A stretch of 64,000 nucleotides of DNA. Origin: Clostridia bacterium (GTDB taxonomy: Bacteria > Bacillota > Clostridia > Acetivibrionales > DSM-27016). Shown here one piece after another: positions 1 to 8,834 of this stretch. The notes beneath the pieces are model-generated. The model was not told the DNA's origin. It ran no database searches and saw nothing but the letters and a program-made list of their open reading frames with translations. Within the stretch, counting starts at the first letter, position 1. Each line of letters begins with the position of its first letter. The translations under genes were made by a program, and so were the position numbers. Location of the stretch: the NCBI GenBank assembly GCA_026414765.1, contig JAOAIJ010000040.1:1-64000 (forward strand), in the 5' to 3' direction.

Positions 1-179
1 GACGCCAGCTACCCAAGGTGCAGGAACCCTGGACTGACGGGCTGCTTAATTAAGCAGCAGCTAAAGCGAAATTATCGTTTTTAGCGTTTAATTTTAGTTT
101 CTCGTTTTTTAAGAGGCCAACGAGAATCCTCTACCCGCTACCCAAGTCTCAACAATCCCGTCGAAACCATTACGCCCCC
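1..179 (-). ncRNA. ssrA: tmRNA (5' part, truncated by window edge)
   Basis: Read on the minus strand the RNA begins at 179 with GGGGGCGTAATGG, followed by the invariant TTCGACGGG of tmRNA 5' ends. The tag reading frame lies at 85-50 and encodes AKNDNFALAAA then TAA; the ALAA-type C-terminus is the proteolysis tag known to be recognised by ClpXP. GC-rich stems after the tag fit the pseudoknots. The acceptor stem and 3' half of the tRNA-like domain are off the left edge. tmRNA rescues stalled ribosomes together with SmpB, encoded immediately upstream. The exact resume codon (GCT at 85-83) is inferred from typical tags. Confidence 0.96.
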
Positions 180-208
180 ATGATAAATTCAATTGACAAT
201 GTACAATT

Positions 209-673
209 CTATCGCAAACTCTCCTTGAGCTTCCGGTCGATTTCTCTCTTGGCATCTCTTTCTGCTATATCATCCCTCTTGTCATACAGCTTTTTACCCT
301 TGGCAACTCCAAGTTCTATCTTGACCTTGCCCTTTTTAAAGTAAAGCTGTATAGGCACCAGGGTCAAGCCTTTCTGTTGAGTATATCCTATCAGTCTGTT
401 TATTTCATATCTGTGAAGCAAAAGCTTTCTGTCTCTCATAGGCTCCTTATTGAATATATTACCCTGTTCATAAGGACTGATATGCATACCACTGAGGATA
501 ACTTCCCCATTATCTATTCTGGCATAGCTATCCTTGAGGTTTACCTTGCCCTGGCGTATGGATTTTACCTCCGTGCCTGACAACACTATCCCCGCTTCCA
601 GAGTCTGTTCTATAAAATAATCATGCCTGGCCTTTTTATTCTGGGCCACAACTTTTATCTCTTCCTTAGACAT
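209..673 (-). CDS. smpB: SsrA-binding protein SmpB
   Basis: SmpB binds tmRNA and delivers it to stalled ribosomes for trans-translation. The protein shows the family core: [31 protein letters not shown], and the C-terminal Lys/Arg-rich tail ([19 protein letters not shown]) that enters the mRNA channel. I chose the ATG at 673 (about 154 aa) because AGAGG sits just upstream of it; an in-frame ATG at 709 would add 12 unrelated residues without a better site. The gene ends 29 bases before ssrA in the same orientation, so the protein and its RNA partner are adjacent. A sigma-A-like promoter lies at 846-873. Confidence 0.97.
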   Translation of the reverse strand: MSKEEIKVVAQNKKARHDYFIEQTLEAGIVLSGTEVKSIRQGKVNLKDSYARIDNGEVILSGMHISPYEQGNIFNKEPMRDRKLLLHRYEINRLIGYTQQKGLTLVPIQLYFKKGKVKIELGVAKGKKLYDKRDDIAERDAKREIDRKLKESLR

Positions 674-776
674 AAAAACCTCTATGCAGCTGCGCTGCGA
701 AAAATTCATGCTTGAAAGTGATTTTCCATCAAGCTTTTAGCCTATCAGTACTATTACGGCATATACTGCCTCACCA

Positions 777-808
777 CAGATAAAAATAACCCTTCGGGAC
801 GAAAGGTT
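777..808 (-). terminator. Hairpin plus U-rich run in the smpB leader
   Basis: On the minus strand AACCTTTCG and CGAAGGGTT (788-808, loop of three, one mismatch) form a stem that is followed by TTATTTTTATC. It lies between a consensus promoter (846-873) and smpB, so it would be transcribed at the head of the smpB message. It could be a leaky terminator or attenuator, or the end of upstream transcription. Only the sequence shape supports it. Confidence 0.5.
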
Positions 809-845
809 CTGTACGTAAGTAATATTAACATTTTTACGCTATTAC

Positions 846-873
846 ATTATACCACTTTAAACTCAAGTGTCAA
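846..873 (-). promoter_or_regulatory. Sigma-A promoter upstream of smpB
   Basis: On the minus strand, TTGACA (873-868), a 16-base spacer and TATAAT (851-846) match both hexamers of the vegetative consensus exactly. Transcription would start near 839 and give a leader of about 165 bases before the smpB ATG at 673. I see nothing else recognisable in the gene-free stretch 874-1139, which is AT-rich. Confidence 0.75.
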
Positions 874-1139
874 GTTAAAGAACCCGGAAAACTGTTCCAC
901 TCAACGCCGTATCAGATTTTGAATAGTACTTAATGCCTATATATAGTATATTAACCTCAAGTCCTATAGGTACTATTATTTATTGTTATTTCGTGCTATT
1001 TATAGCATAATATAGACACCGGGATTTTCTATACAATTTAAATATACATATTGATGTTTAGTGTTTTCTTGCTCTCAAAATAAATTATCCAGGTTTTCTT
1101 ACCAACCTCCCCCTACTCTTTGGATATATTTTTAGTCCA

Positions 1140-1997
1140 TTAAGAATAGGGATTATTTTTGTACTGTTGCTTTAATTTCTCAAGAAGATTATAAGGAATC
1201 TTCAAATTTCCCCGCCCTTTGCCTATGTCAATGCCGTTTTTAAAGTTACCGTGAAAATCGCTGCCGCCTGTCGGCAGAAGTTCATGCTTAATGGCAAGCC
1301 TTAAAAGATTCCCTGTGTCATCCTTTGTATTATCAACATAGTACGCTTCTATGCCCATTAAGCCTGCATTTTTCAAACTGCCAAACAATTTATCAAGTTC
1401 GTCCAACGTGTGCTCAAGGTACTTGGGATGCGCTATTACAGGAATCCCGCCTGCGTTAATGATAGACTGTATACTTTCTTCAGGCTTCATCTTGTCCTTC
1501 TTAAAATAAGCAGGTTTTCCACTGGATAGATATTTTTCAAAAGCTTCCTCTACGCTCCTTACATAGCCTTTCTTGACGAGGACTTTTGCTATGTGCGGCC
1601 TGCCTACAACACTACCTGCCGCCTCGGCTTCTACTTCTTCCAGATTAATATCAAATCCGATTTCATTCAGCTTGTTAATAATTTTGGGATTTCTGATTCT
1701 CCGGTTTTCTCTAAGCTTCTCAAGAGTAGCTTTAATGTTTTTGTGAGATTCATCGAAAAAGTAACCCAAAATGTGCATTTCAGGCTTATAATCGGCACTT
1801 ATTTCAACTCCTGCAACTACTTCAAGTCCGATTCTTTTACCTTCATCAATTGCTTCGTCTACGCCTTCTACCGTGTCGTGATCTGTAAGCGCAATAGCGG
1901 AAAGACCGCATTCCTTTGCATGCCGTACAAGCTCTCTGGGAGTCATGCTGCCATCAGATGCGGTGGAATGAGTATGCAAATCTATATATCGTTCCAT
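1140..1997 (-). CDS. PHP-domain metal-dependent phosphoesterase (TrpH/YciV-like)
   Basis: This 285-aa protein has the complete PHP metal-site set: DLHTHS near residue 6, LTDHD near 37-41, GVEIS, an internal H in GRPHIAK, IAHPK, and GGSDFHG near 245. It has the length and motifs of the TrpH/YciV group, whose E. coli member removes nucleotides from 5' ends of short RNAs and hydrolyses 3',5'-bisphosphonucleosides; the exact substrate here is inferred. The start at 1997 has AAGGA six bases upstream. It follows the DUF402 gene by only nine bases, so the two are probably co-transcribed. Confidence 0.9.
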   Translation of the reverse strand: MERYIDLHTHSTASDGSMTPRELVRHAKECGLSAIALTDHDTVEGVDEAIDEGKRIGLEVVAGVEISADYKPEMHILGYFFDESHKNIKATLEKLRENRRIRNPKIINKLNEIGFDINLEEVEAEAAGSVVGRPHIAKVLVKKGYVRSVEEAFEKYLSSGKPAYFKKDKMKPEESIQSIINAGGIPVIAHPKYLEHTLDELDKLFGSLKNAGLMGIEAYYVDNTKDDTGNLLRLAIKHELLPTGGSDFHGNFKNGIDIGKGRGNLKIPYNLLEKLKQQYKNNPYS

Positions 1998-2006
1998 AGT
2001 CCATCC

Positions 2007-2489
2007 TTAAATCCAATATTCTTCCTTTTTGCAAATCTCAGGAGGAAAGTTCTTTTTATATATCATCTTCAAAATTTTATTCATTATTCTCATAGCTCTA
2101 CATGCCTGTTCCTTAGTTACAAAGGCCTTTTCAAGAGCTTCCGCAAGTTCATCCGCATCAAGCACCATGAGGGTTCCATCCTTCAAAAGCTTCACGTCGA
2201 GAAGCAGATCGATAAGGGTATATGTGTCACTGTCACTCTTATAGTCTACATCGATAATATCACAATACCAGTAAATAAACTTGCCTGAGTTATCATAAAA
2301 CCGGCTGATTTTATACCCTTCCTTAAGGAATGTATAAGAAATCCCTCCGGAGATATCGGGTCGCGGCCTTATAGCTTTCCACTTTGTAATCAACACCTCT
2401 TCATCCCTGTATAGTAGTTCATCGCCTGTTATGTCAATAGTTTCGTTTGGTATATACCTTCTTCTGAATATGGTTGGTTTTTGCAACAT
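2007..2489 (-). CDS. DUF402 family protein (nucleoside-phosphatase-like)
   Basis: A protein of about 160 aa with the DUF402 core: an N-terminal beta-rich segment (RPRPDISGGISYTF), then IYWYCDIIDVDY and a DLLLDVKLLKDGTLMVLDADEL stretch with the conserved acidic residues that bind metal in characterised relatives (Staphylococcus Ntdp hydrolyses nucleoside tri/diphosphates). I place the start at the ATG at 2489, five bases after AAGGAG; the GTG at 2495 overlaps that site. It is the first gene of a pair with the PHP phosphoesterase, and both would act on nucleotides or RNA ends, but a shared pathway is inference. Confidence 0.82.
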   Translation of the reverse strand: MLQKPTIFRRRYIPNETIDITGDELLYRDEEVLITKWKAIRPRPDISGGISYTFLKEGYKISRFYDNSGKFIYWYCDIIDVDYKSDSDTYTLIDLLLDVKLLKDGTLMVLDADELAEALEKAFVTKEQACRAMRIMNKILKMIYKKNFPPEICKKEEYWI

Positions 2490-2577
2490 TTTCACTCCTT
2501 GAACACCGGTTTATTATCAATATATGCTTCATAAAATTCAAAAAGCAAGCAGAGATCCGCCTGCTTCCGAATATTAA

Positions 2578-4104
2578 CTATTTTTCGTTTACAACATCGA
2601 GAAGCTCTTTTGATATCTTTTCTATTGTATCCACCGATGAGGCAACTTGTTCCATAGAAGCCAGCTGCTCTTCGGACGCAGCTGCAATATTTTGCAGTTC
2701 TCCGATACTCTTGTGGTTTATATTCTTTATATTATAAACAATTTCAGTAATTCTATTTCCACTTTCAGCAACTTGCCTTGTTACACCACTGATCTCCTGT
2801 ATCTTATCATTTACTTCCATACCGGCAGCAGAAGCCTTGTCAAATGCCTTTCCGGCTTCATTTATTACGCCGAGTCCCTTTCCGACAAACTGGGAACCCC
2901 TGTCCATTGCATCAACCGCTTTTTCCGTGTCAGCAAGAACTTCCTTTATAAGATTGGATATATCTTTGGCAGCCCTTTGTGACTGCTCGGCAAGTTTTCT
3001 TATTTCTTCCGCTACCACAGCAAAGCCTTTTCCATGCTCACCCGCTCTTGCCGACTCAATAGCTGCATTCAGCGCCAATAGGTTTGTCTGCCCAGCAATT
3101 CCTGTTATGACTTCAATTATTTTACCTATTTCACTGGATCTTTCTCCCAGCTTATAGATCGTCTCCTTACTTTCCTCAGTTGTTTTCTCAATTATCTGCA
3201 TCTCGTTAACTGCGTCCTTAATAATCAAACCGCTTCTCTGAGTCATTTCATTTACCTGCATTGATATATCCGCTATGAACCTATTCTCGTCAGCAATCCT
3301 GTTAAGGTTCTTGGATACAGCTTCTACAGCATTTGATGCTTCATCTATATACTTAAGGGTATCTTCCGAACCTGCTGCTATGTTACTGGTATTTTCAGCT
3401 ATCTGTTCATTTGCTCTTGTAGTATGTGTTGTTATTTCTGACAAGTGTTTTACCGAGTTTGCAAGAACTACGGATACTTCTGAAGATTTTTTCACTATTG
3501 AGGAAATGCGCTCCAGCATATTTTTTTGTTCTTCGGCACCCATGACATTTTCCAGCATATTCCTCGTTCTTTTAGCCAATACGGTAAATATTAAAGACAA
3601 TAAAAGAAGAAGTAATGCTTTAGGTATGACACCAAATATAACTGCATCAGGCACAGTCACATAGTTTTTGTCTTCGAGGAAATTATAATAAACTCCACAA
3701 ATCTGACTTATAGATAATGCAATTATTGAAAGTCCTACAGCATACCAGCTTAACCCCTTTGAAAAATACAGAGAAGCTATAGCTACCCCGAATACGTAAA
3801 GTACAACTATGTGATAAGATAGGAACATACTCACTTCAGCAATCATGAGAGTAGCCACAGTCACATTCAAATACTTCACCCACCATGAATCTTTTTTTAG
3901 TAAAAAGACTACAAAGGCAGGAATAACATCCAGTATAATGGAAATTATAATCGCTATTGTCATTACCTTTAAATCGACAATGAAAATGCCTACCACATCA
4001 AGGACATACACCAATACTGCAAATATAATCGTTAATAGCATTATTGTTGCCGATAAACGATTAGCCTCGCATTCATTTTTTACCAGAATACCATTCTGAT
4101 TCAT
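2578..4104 (-). CDS. Methyl-accepting chemotaxis protein with six-helix membrane domain
   Basis: 508 aa. Residues about 20-185 contain six hydrophobic segments with very short loops and no extracytoplasmic ligand domain and no clear HAMP. A long helical signalling domain follows, with the conserved tip [21 protein letters not shown] and [15 protein letters not shown], which docks CheW/CheA. A chemoreceptor that senses through its membrane part, or that couples to another membrane protein, is likely. AAGGAGGGGG lies just before the ATG. No che or flagellar gene is adjacent, so it is an orphan receptor gene. The gap downstream to DUF402 is 88 bases. Confidence 0.93.
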   Translation of the reverse strand: MNQNGILVKNECEANRLSATIMLLTIIFAVLVYVLDVVGIFIVDLKVMTIAIIISIILDVIPAFVVFLLKKDSWWVKYLNVTVATLMIAEVSMFLSYHIVVLYVFGVAIASLYFSKGLSWYAVGLSIIALSISQICGVYYNFLEDKNYVTVPDAVIFGVIPKALLLLLLSLIFTVLAKRTRNMLENVMGAEEQKNMLERISSIVKKSSEVSVVLANSVKHLSEITTHTTRANEQIAENTSNIAAGSEDTLKYIDEASNAVEAVSKNLNRIADENRFIADISMQVNEMTQRSGLIIKDAVNEMQIIEKTTEESKETIYKLGERSSEIGKIIEVITGIAGQTNLLALNAAIESARAGEHGKGFAVVAEEIRKLAEQSQRAAKDISNLIKEVLADTEKAVDAMDRGSQFVGKGLGVINEAGKAFDKASAAGMEVNDKIQEISGVTRQVAESGNRITEIVYNIKNINHKSIGELQNIAAASEEQLASMEQVASSVDTIEKISKELLDVVNEK

Positions 4105-4479
4105 TTGTCCCCCTCCTTAAGTTAATGTTCCGTGCCCGTCAGGTTTTGTTCATAGAATCCGATACTGCAACCTGCAGCATCCCTTTTACATTTATTCTAT
4201 TAACAACACTTTCAAGCCAGCACAACATATTTAGTTGATAAATATTTATGTTAATCCAAATTATAGCTCGCAGCATTTACGTGCAAAGAATTCAAAAATC
4301 CAATTAATTTAGCATAATTCAACATAAAATTTCCCAAACATCTTATTTATAAATTATACATTAAAGACCAAAAGCTGTAAAATTAAATTTTGAAAAAAAA
4401 CAATATTTATTTCCCATATTATTCCATATGAATTTGTACGATGTTATAATATAAAGAACTAAGTTAGGGGGTTTAGACA
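4105..4479. other. Intergenic stretch between divergent genes
   Basis: This 375-base AT-rich region separates the minus-strand chemoreceptor from the plus-strand Cys-rich gene. A TATAAT at 4445-4450 with TTCCAT 17 bases upstream (4422-4427) is a plausible plus-strand promoter with a poor -35. I see no RNA gene, repeat or convincing ORF in the remainder. Confidence 0.5.
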
Positions 4480-4797
4480 TTGAAGGAAAAAAGGTCATGC
4501 AATAACTGTTTAAAAGGAACACCGATGACAGTTAACAGCGATATTTTATGCAGGGATAAAGGCGTAGTTTCTCCTGATTATGTTTGCTCAAAGCACAGAT
4601 ACTCCCCTGTTCCCAAAACCTATAAAGACCTTAATTTTAAATGCGTCCACTGTGAAAACTTCATACTTAACATAAATAATTCGAAAGATACACCAGGTTT
4701 AGGTTTGTGCCAATTGTTTTCTGTCCGCCCGTTCAATGGCGAAAATAAAAACGCATGTTCAAAATTTATTAGAAAGACTCAATCGGAAGTATCCTGA
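4480..4797 (+). CDS. Small cysteine-rich protein of unknown function
   Basis: 105 aa starting with TTG, nine bases after AGGGGG. Eight cysteines are arranged as C-x2-C near residues 7-10, single Cys near 24 and 36, C-x2-C near 54-57, and Cys near 77 and 92, which suggests two metal-binding knuckles or disulphides. No signal peptide or membrane segment is present, so a cytosolic zinc- or iron-binding protein is likely. I do not recognise a named family. It lies upstream of the lytic transglycosylase on the same strand, but a TATAAT at 4899-4904 suggests separate transcription. Confidence 0.7.
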   Translation: MKEKRSCNNCLKGTPMTVNSDILCRDKGVVSPDYVCSKHRYSPVPKTYKDLNFKCVHCENFILNINNSKDTPGLGLCQLFSVRPFNGENKNACSKFIRKTQSEVS

Positions 4798-5001
4798 CAA
4801 GATTTACATTAATATCTCTCATAAGATTCAAATGTGAAAATACCGATATATATAGTGGACATATATCAATTCCCATATAAATTAAGTTAATTATGTAGTA
4901 TAATTTATAGCATAAGCTTGTCTGTGCTTAAGGAGCTGATTCCGTTCCTGTTTCATTTTACAACAGTTACGGTTTATACATGTTGATTTGGAGTGAAGAA
5001 T

Positions 5002-5658
5002 GTGAATCTTAATGTCAGAGATATATTTATACAAAAACTTAATGAGGTCCAAAGCAAAGTACCTATAAAAATAAATGGATTTCAACAGGATAGCAGTTCC
5101 TTTCAGGAAGTACTGGATAGTGCTGTAGGCAATACACAAACCGAAGGGCTGCCTTCATCAAAGTCCAATGCAATTGATAAGGAAGGCAAAGACAGAAGCA
5201 AAGATGTGGAAAGAGCCAGGATTTCCAGAGCAAATAGTTCTGCAGTTATACCTAAAGACAAGGAAAAGCTCATGGAGCTCATCAATGTCAACATTGACGC
5301 TGCTTCAAAGAAATACGGAGTAGATGCAAATCTTATCAGAGCTGTAATAAGACAGGAATCCAGCTTTAATCCAAATTCTCTTTCCCATTCCGGCGCACAG
5401 GGCCTTATGCAGCTTATGCCCGGTACGGCAGACGCTCTTGGTGTGGAAAATCCATGGGATATTGCACAGAATATTGAAGGTGGAACCAAATATCTGAGAG
5501 ATCAACTAAAAGCTTTCAACGGAGATATCAGCCTTGCTTTGGCAGCCTATAATGCAGGTCCTAACGCTGTTAGAAGATATAACGGCATACCGCCTTATGC
5601 AGAAACTCAGGATTATGTAATAAAAGTAATGAAATATTACAGACAGTATTCCGGATAG
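5002..5658 (+). CDS. SLT-type lytic transglycosylase domain protein
   Basis: About 218 aa. The C-terminal 110 residues are a Slt/MltC-like lysozyme fold: [13 protein letters not shown] with the catalytic Glu, [25 protein letters not shown]. Such enzymes cleave the glycan strand of peptidoglycan, leaving 1,6-anhydro-muramic ends. The N-terminal 100 residues are polar and low in conservation, with no signal peptide, as in flagellar-type or phage-type SLT proteins, so export by a non-Sec route or lysis is possible. The GTG at 5002 is preferred since TTTGGAG lies eight bases upstream; the GTG at 4993 overlaps this site. A strong terminator follows. Confidence 0.88.
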   Translation: MNLNVRDIFIQKLNEVQSKVPIKINGFQQDSSSFQEVLDSAVGNTQTEGLPSSKSNAIDKEGKDRSKDVERARISRANSSAVIPKDKEKLMELINVNIDAASKKYGVDANLIRAVIRQESSFNPNSLSHSGAQGLMQLMPGTADALGVENPWDIAQNIEGGTKYLRDQLKAFNGDISLALAAYNAGPNAVRRYNGIPPYAETQDYVIKVMKYYRQYSG

Positions 5659-5661
5659 AGA

Positions 5662-5683
5662 AAAGGTGGCTAATGCCACCTTT
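5662..5683. terminator. Bidirectional intrinsic terminator
   Basis: AAAGGTGGC (5662-5670) pairs perfectly with GCCACCTTT (5675-5683) around a TAAT loop and is followed by TTTATTTG on the plus strand. It lies four bases after the transglycosylase stop and also faces the end of the convergent radical-SAM gene. Confidence 0.88.
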
Positions 5684-5754
5684 ATTTGCGCTTTTGCCTT
5701 TCCGAAGTATTGATGAAAAGCTGTCTAAACACATAAATTCAAACTTTCAAGCAA

Positions 5755-7122
5755 TTATAATGTATCAACCAATACTCCAAACTCCTGCTCAATCTCTCTA
5801 ATGCTTCTACCTAGCAAATCCCTTTTTGTAAAATCAAACATAACCGGTGGCAGCAGAATCAAGTCAGGCTTTTCCAGATACCTGAATTTTTCTTCCAAAA
5901 ACTGTGCAATATCCTGGATCGTCAGTAATCCGGCACACATAATGCTTCCTCCAAAGTACCGGTTTTTTATACCATATATTTCATAATCAAATGCCAAGCC
6001 GCTGATATCCAACAATTTTTTTATAATCTCTACAGCTAGCTCCGAAGTTAAAAACCATATTTTGTTTTTGCATATATTATTCTTCATATGTCTTTTGGGA
6101 AGCAGATTTCTTTCTATTACTCTTTCTATCTGCTTTACAACCTCAGGATCCACATCATATAAGAAGACCAATCCTGAAGATGAATTTTTTGGTTTCTTCA
6201 GCCTTATCTCAAATACCTTGCCGGATCTTTCCACATGCAGCAGCGGATTACTAGAGCTAAAAGCTTTATTGTAAGCTTCTACCCGTGAATTAACCTTATC
6301 ACCGTTTATTTCACGGATGATGTCCCCGGGCATTATTCCGGCTGCCCGCGAAGGTGTACCCCTGATTACCCCTTCAACCCTGGCTGACAGGTCATTAATA
6401 AAAGGTGGCTCAACTATAACAGGTATTTCATATTTTTGCCTTAATACCCGTATCAGCAAATCGACTTCCCTATATATATGCGCAATATCACGGTGCTTTT
6501 CCGTTTTATCCGTATACCCCGGAAGAAATATCCTGACTGCTTCTGCGTCATTGCTGTCTAAGAGCAACACCACGTCCTCAACATCACACTCATCCATAAT
6601 ATCAGGAATATACACCATACTTCCGGAAAACTTAATCCTGCCTTTTAGCATCGCTATTATATCTGACACACTTCTGCTTCTTTTTATTCCCAAAACCTTA
6701 TTACGTTTTTCTGCATCGACACAGTTGACAGAAATATTCAGTTCTATGTTACCTAATCGTACAAACTCGTCGACCAGCTCTTCCGTGAGCAAAATCCCAT
6801 TTGTTGTGACTTGTACCGTTGTTTCCGGAAATCTGCACCTGATCAACGATAAGATACTGGAAAAATCCTTATGCAGTAAAGGTTCACCCTCAACTATTCT
6901 GGTTGCAGATTCCCCAATTACTATTTTCTTGTTGGGAGATATATAATTTAATAGTTCGTCAAAATCCTCCATTTTCATCTCCGGAATCTGAAAAACTTCT
7001 ATCTCACTGGGGTTTTGCTTATGACTGCAGAAAACACATGATGTATTGCACTTTGTTATTATAGGCAATATATTGGTTCTAAAAACTGTATTTATGATAT
7101 ATTCTTTGCTTGCTATTTTCAT
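5755..7122 (-). CDS. Radical-SAM / PDZ / DUF512-like protein
   Basis: 455 aa. The radical-SAM cluster motif C-x3-C-x2-C is at residues 25, 29 and 32, followed by the GEP-like VEGEPLLH and TTNGILL strands. A PDZ domain occupies about residues 240-310 (EGVIRGTPSRAAGIMPGD, then INGDKV). The C-terminal 80 residues contain FGGSIMCAGLLTIQDI, which resembles the signature of DUF512. In the DUF512 proteins I know, the PDZ is N-terminal to the radical-SAM part; here the order is reversed. The substrate is unknown. AGAGG lies four bases before the ATG. It sits alone, between a terminator and a DnaA-box-rich gap. Confidence 0.8.
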   Translation of the reverse strand: MKIASKEYIINTVFRTNILPIITKCNTSCVFCSHKQNPSEIEVFQIPEMKMEDFDELLNYISPNKKIVIGESATRIVEGEPLLHKDFSSILSLIRCRFPETTVQVTTNGILLTEELVDEFVRLGNIELNISVNCVDAEKRNKVLGIKRSRSVSDIIAMLKGRIKFSGSMVYIPDIMDECDVEDVVLLLDSNDAEAVRIFLPGYTDKTEKHRDIAHIYREVDLLIRVLRQKYEIPVIVEPPFINDLSARVEGVIRGTPSRAAGIMPGDIIREINGDKVNSRVEAYNKAFSSSNPLLHVERSGKVFEIRLKKPKNSSSGLVFLYDVDPEVVKQIERVIERNLLPKRHMKNNICKNKIWFLTSELAVEIIKKLLDISGLAFDYEIYGIKNRYFGGSIMCAGLLTIQDIAQFLEEKFRYLEKPDLILLPPVMFDFTKRDLLGRSIREIEQEFGVLVDTL

Positions 7123-7557
7123 AATACCTCTGCTCCATCAGCCCTACCAACAAAAAAACAGGTTTTGGCAATTAAAGTTACATAATTTAGCATAATACTA
7201 ACAAAAAAATACTTAAGTTCTATAAAAAAATAAAATTTTACATAGCATGTACAAATATTAATCCACACTGTCCACATACTTATCCACATCTCAAAATATA
7301 ACAAAATGCGTGCTTTATACAGAATTTCCACATTATTAACACTTTATATTTCAACACTGTCAGACAAAAAACAGGAACATAAAAATAGGCCTTAAGACCC
7401 ATTGCATGTGAAGGTTTATGTATTCTTTGCATCATCCAGTTTATTCGACACACGTTCATTTTATGTCAATTCATCTGCATAATAATACAGTTTATGTATA
7501 AAATTCCCATCAAAAAGGATACAACTGTTTATTCCTAAATAATAAAGTTATCCACAG
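7123..7557. other. Gene-free AT-rich stretch with DnaA-box-like sites
   Basis: 435 bases without a credible gene. Two exact copies of TTATCCACA (7280-7288 and 7548-7556), the bacterial DnaA-box consensus, lie here in the same orientation. Three further CCACA-cored sites are close: TAATCCACA (7259-7267), CTGTCCACA (7268-7276) and ATTTCCACA (7324-7332). The first three are spaced 9-12 bases apart. It is not next to dnaA/dnaN, so it is more likely a DnaA-binding regulatory cluster than the origin. The 7548 box overlaps the region just after the tsaD stop. Confidence 0.55.
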
Positions 7558-8580
7558 TTATCTCTCACCCAGTCTGAGCCCCGGAACAGCATTCAAATTC
7601 ATATCTGATCTATGCCCGTTAGCATATTCGTAATAAGCTGCACAAGCAATCATAGCAGCATTATCGGTACACAAAACAGGTCTTGGGTAGAAAACCTCCA
7701 TCCCCGCTTTTTCCGCCTCAGATTTCATATATTTTCGTAAAGCAGAATTTGCCGCTACCCCGCCAGCAATAGTAATAGTTCTGACATTCCTTAGCTTTGC
7801 AGCTTCAATGGTGTTTCTCACCAAAACATCAACTACTGCTTGCTGAAAACTCGCAGCAACATCCTCTACAGGGCATTTCTCGGCTTTTTGCTCAAGGTTG
7901 TTAAGATAATTGAGCACTGAAGTTTTTACTCCGCTAAAGCTGAAATCCAGGCTGCCATCGCTGAAATAAACCCTTGGGAAGTCTATGGCCTTACTATTCC
8001 CGCTCTGAGCAGCCTTATCTATCAAAGGCCCTCCGGGATAGCCCATTCCTATGGCCCTGGCAATTTTGTCAAAAGCTTCACCCGCTGCATCATCCCTTGT
8101 CTGTCCCATAATTTCAAACTTATCGTAGCTATGTACATAAACAATATGACTATGTCCTCCTGATGCAACAAGACATATAAAAGGCGGCTCAAGCTCTTCA
8201 AAATCAAGATAATTTGCTGCTATATGCCCTTCTATATGGTGTACTCCCACAAGTGGCTTATTCTTGGCAAAAGCCATACCTTTAGCAGCTGATAATCCTA
8301 CAAGAAGAGCTCCTACAAGTCCAGGCCCATAAGTAACACCAACCACGTCTATGTCATCGATTTTTATTCCAGCTTCCTCTATAGCCTGATTAATGACATG
8401 CATCACCAGCTCCACATGCTTTCTGGAAGCTATTTCAGGTACTACCCCTCCATATTTCTGATGTACATCAATCTGTGAAGATATAATATTTGAAAGTATC
8501 TGTCTACCGTCTTTTACCACCGCAGCCGAAGTTTCATCACAGCTTGTCTCTATACCAAGTACGATTATCTCTTTCACCAT
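7558..8580 (-). CDS. tsaD: tRNA N6-threonylcarbamoyladenosine transferase TsaD
   Basis: TsaD transfers the threonylcarbamoyl group from TC-AMP to A37 of ANN-decoding tRNAs, in a complex with TsaB and TsaE. The ASKHA-fold signatures are clear: [14 protein letters not shown] at the N-terminus, the metal-binding HHIEGH near residue 110, [16 protein letters not shown] and the metal Asp in CTDNAA near 300. The ATG at 8580 is chosen, with an AGGTG-like site upstream; 340 aa is the usual length. In Bacillus tsaD lies with tsaE, tsaB and rimI; here those three are at 35-37 kb, so the cluster is split. Confidence 0.97.
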   Translation of the reverse strand: MVKEIIVLGIETSCDETSAAVVKDGRQILSNIISSQIDVHQKYGGVVPEIASRKHVELVMHVINQAIEEAGIKIDDIDVVGVTYGPGLVGALLVGLSAAKGMAFAKNKPLVGVHHIEGHIAANYLDFEELEPPFICLVASGGHSHIVYVHSYDKFEIMGQTRDDAAGEAFDKIARAIGMGYPGGPLIDKAAQSGNSKAIDFPRVYFSDGSLDFSFSGVKTSVLNYLNNLEQKAEKCPVEDVAASFQQAVVDVLVRNTIEAAKLRNVRTITIAGGVAANSALRKYMKSEAEKAGMEVFYPRPVLCTDNAAMIACAAYYEYANGHRSDMNLNAVPGLRLGER

Positions 8581-8734
8581 AAACACCTGCGCTTTTCATA
8601 TCAATAGTTCTCAATATATAATAGCTTAACGGATAAGCTTTTACAAGCATATATGTCGGGACTCATATCTTCCTTATGAATATATTAAGCAATGATTTCA
8701 CGTTTTATCCGTAAAAAAGCATGTGCATATGTAT

Positions 8735-8778
8735 CTAAAATAATAGAAAAAGCTCTTCCTGTCGTATTTAGGAAAAGC
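8735..8778 (-). terminator. Terminator of the maltodextrin operon
   Basis: On the minus strand GCTTTTCCT (8778-8770) pairs with AGGAAGAGC (8760-8752) around a nine-base loop, followed by TTTTTCTATTATTTTAG. It lies 57 bases after the GH13 stop and separates that operon from tsaD. Confidence 0.8.
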
Positions 8779-8834
8779 CTCTTCTATTGTTCAATAGTCA
8801 ATTCTGTATTAAGCAGGCAGTAAAAGGGGGTGAA

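Noticed and set aside
7119-7331. 70-aa minus-strand frame overlapping the DnaA-box region
   Set aside because: Composition is rich in Phe, Tyr, Ile and Cys as expected from AT-rich DNA, and no Shine-Dalgarno or family match is visible.
7258-7556. Chromosomal replication origin
   Set aside because: No dnaA, dnaN, rnpA or rpmH is near, and the number of exact boxes is low for an origin.
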